From: Opitutus sp.
Lineage (GTDB): Bacteria > Verrucomicrobiota > Verrucomicrobiae > Opitutales > Opitutaceae
NCBI GenBank assembly: GCA_009695065.1
Contig: SIBR01000047.1
Span: 1-25,350, forward strand
Length of the DNA: 25,350 nt
Direction: 5' to 3'
The position numbers and the translations under genes are program-made. A model generated the notes under the pieces. It saw nothing but the letters and a program-made list of their open reading frames with translations. It did no database searches and was not told the origin of the DNA. Positions 23,821-25,350 of the stretch are shown piece by piece. Each line of letters begins with the position of its first letter. The stretch's first letter is position 1.

Positions 23821-25191
23821 TCACGAGTCCTTCAGCTCCGCTTCGACGTCGCCGATGGCCAGGTCGAGGAGGTGCAGGATCTCGGCCATTTCCTTTTCAC
23901 TGGTGACCAGCGGCGGCGCCATCAACACCATGTCGCCCGGTCCGCCCGACACCGATCCCGTGCACGGGTAGGTCACCAGTCCGTGGCGGAGCGCGGCTTG
24001 CTCCAGCCGCGAACTGGCCTGCAGCGCCGGGGCAAAGGGCTCCTTGGTCGCGCGGTCCCTGACCAGCTCAAAACCAAACATCAGGCCGCGGCCCCGCACA
24101 TCGCCGAGCGAAGGGTGCTTCCCCATGAGCTGGCGCAGGCCTGCCACCGCCTGCTCGCCGCGCCGGGCTGAATTCGTGACGAGATCGTGCGACAGCATGT
24201 AGTTGATGACCGCGATCGCGCCGGCGCAGGACACGGCATTGGCATTCAACGTATGCCCGGCTTTGAACGGCGAGTGATTTTTCTCCAGCACCGCCCAGAT
24301 GTCGTCGCGGGCGATGATCGCTGACAGCGGCGTGTAGCCGGCCGTCATGCCCTTCGCCGTCGCAATGATGTCGGGCGTTACGCCCCAATGGTCGATGCCC
24401 CACATCCGGCCCGTGCGGCCCCATCCGGTCATGACTTCGTCGCAGATGAACAACACCTCGTGGCGGTCGCAGATTTCGCGGATGGTTTGGAAATAGCCGT
24501 CGGGGGCGGGCGAGACGCCCAGCGCGGCCCCGACCACGGGTTCCGCGATGAACGCCGCCACGTTTTCGGGACCCTGCTGCAGGATCGCCGTTTCCAGCGA
24601 ACGCGCGCACAGCAAGCCGCAGTCGGGGTAGGTCTTTTCGAACGGGCAGCGGTAGCAGAACGCGGGCGGGATGTGCGGCGAGTCGACGTACATCGGCTGA
24701 AAGAGCTTTCGCCGGGAGGTAATGCCGGAGAATCCGGCGACGGAGATGTTGTTGCCGTGGAAACCCTGCCAGCGCCCGATCACCTGGTACTTGCTTGGCT
24801 GCCCCGCCTCCACCCAGTACTGCCGGGCGAGGCGCACGGCGTCGTCGGTCGCGTCCGTGCCGGTGCAGGTCATCCAAACCCGGCTGTTGTCCTTCAGGGT
24901 TCCGGGTGCCAGGCTGACGACCAGATCGCTGAGATCCAGAAACGGCTGATTGGTGAAGGCATGGGCCGGGTAGAAGGAAAAGGCTTTCGCCTGCTCCTGC
25001 ATGGCGCGCGGCACTTCCTCGACGCCGTGGCCGATGCTCGTGACCACGGACGATCCCCCCGAACCGTCGATGTAGCGCCGCCCCGATTCGTCGTAAACGT
25101 AGATGCCCTCCGCCCGGACGATCACGGGAAAATCGCGATGCCAGTCGCGGTGAACCGCATGGACGTTGGGTCTGGTGCTGGCAGCTTTCAT
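23821..25191 (-). CDS. Class III PLP-dependent aminotransferase
   Basis: A 456-residue fold-type I aminotransferase of class III (the omega-amino acid/ornithine/diaminobutyrate group). The PLP lysine is K280 in A-T-A-K-G-M-T-A-G-Y, and the cofactor aspartate is D251 in F-I-C-D-E-V-M-T-G-W-G-R-T-G. The phosphate-binding segment reads T-G-T-D-A-T-D-D-A-V-R-L-A-R, where most relatives have G-S-E-A. A four-cysteine insert, C179, C182, C191 and C195, could bind a metal, though this is inference. I chose the ATG at 25191 because the 43 codons upstream of it in the same frame have no family likeness. It is the first gene of the minus-strand run. With the DoeB-like deacylase downstream it could process a diamino acid such as diaminobutyrate, but that pairing is a hypothesis. 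Confidence 0.92.
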   Translation of the reverse strand: MKAASTRPNVHAVHRDWHRDFPVIVRAEGIYVYDESGRRYIDGSGGSSVVTSIGHGVEEVPRAMQEQAKAFSFYPAHAFTNQPFLDLSDLVVSLAPGTLKDNSRVWMTCTGTDATDDAVRLARQYWVEAGQPSKYQVIGRWQGFHGNNISVAGFSGITSRRKLFQPMYVDSPHIPPAFCYRCPFEKTYPDCGLLCARSLETAILQQGPENVAAFIAEPVVGAALGVSPAPDGYFQTIREICDRHEVLFICDEVMTGWGRTGRMWGIDHWGVTPDIIATAKGMTAGYTPLSAIIARDDIWAVLEKNHSPFKAGHTLNANAVSCAGAIAVINYMLSHDLVTNSARRGEQAVAGLRQLMGKHPSLGDVRGRGLMFGFELVRDRATKEPFAPALQASSRLEQAALRHGLVTYPCTGSVSGGPGDMVLMAPPLVTSEKEMAEILHLLDLAIGDVEAELKDS

Positions 25192-25350
25192 GGTATTTTG
25201 GGGTCGGGCCGGAAGGACAGCCGGTTCCGCGGAACGCCGGGCTGGGCCGGCGCGCGCGGCGGGGAATCGAAAAGAAGCTGGATTTGGCACCGAAAGGAAG
25301 CGCATTCTCGGACCGCGCAAGGGAGCGTTCGAATCGAAGCCGACAGTCCG

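Noticed and set aside
18168..25191. Complete ectoine-degradation (doe) operon
   Set aside because: A DoeB-like deacylase and a class III aminotransferase are present, but no ectoine hydrolase (DoeA), DoeX or semialdehyde dehydrogenase is in the window, so only a general amino-acid-derivative role is proposed.

Overview
GC-rich bacterial window with no RNA genes, phage genes or intact transposases. The best guess is a member of the Verrucomicrobiota, probably Opitutaceae-like. This rests on the DUF1592/DUF1552 gene pairs typical of Planctomycetota, Verrucomicrobiota and Acidobacteriota, a TonB-dependent receptor with the D-P-F-x-V N-terminal motif common in Opitutaceae, the near absence of strong Shine-Dalgarno sites, and many short palindromic intergenic repeats. 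The taxon is an inference from gene style, not from a marker gene.

Left half, plus strand (457-14176). A two-gene cassette occurs twice in tandem: a secreted cytochrome-like DUF1587/1592/1588/1585 protein followed by a Tat-exported DUF1552 protein (457-3330 with 3401-4753, and 5101-7908 with 8072-9424). The two DUF1552 copies are both exactly 450 residues. A large TonB-dependent outer-membrane receptor (9659-13027) and an SDR oxidoreductase (13286-14176) follow. A perfect hairpin over the first DUF1552 stop codon and an intrinsic terminator behind it separate the two cassettes. The layout suggests import of an unknown ligand across the outer membrane, with periplasmic processing by two diverged copies of one protein pair.

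Right half, minus strand (25191 down to 14639). In transcription order: class III PLP aminotransferase, sugar-phosphate isomerase-like TIM barrel protein, Asp/Glu-racemase-family protein, GT-C-like membrane protein, a broken PaiB-family FMN-binding regulator, a DoeB-like aspartoacylase-family deacylase, a D-2-hydroxyacid dehydrogenase, a broken carbon-nitrogen hydrolase, and a secreted gamma-glutamyltransferase. Several of these act on amino-acid derivatives (N-deacylation, transamination, racemisation, 2-keto/2-hydroxy acid conversion, gamma-glutamyl cleavage), so this may be a catabolic neighbourhood. Two members are clearly pseudogenes, so it may be decaying.

Intergenic spaces are rich in interspersed palindromic repeats: a GTAG-type REP-like pair, a 94-bp repeat present twice, a compound hairpin repeat present twice with partial copies, and two elements bounded by perfect 11-bp inverted repeats (one nested inside a larger MITE-like unit). 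The most second-look-worthy items are the duplicated cassette with its receptor, the two pseudogenes, and the repeat families. No clearly new defence or mobile system was found.
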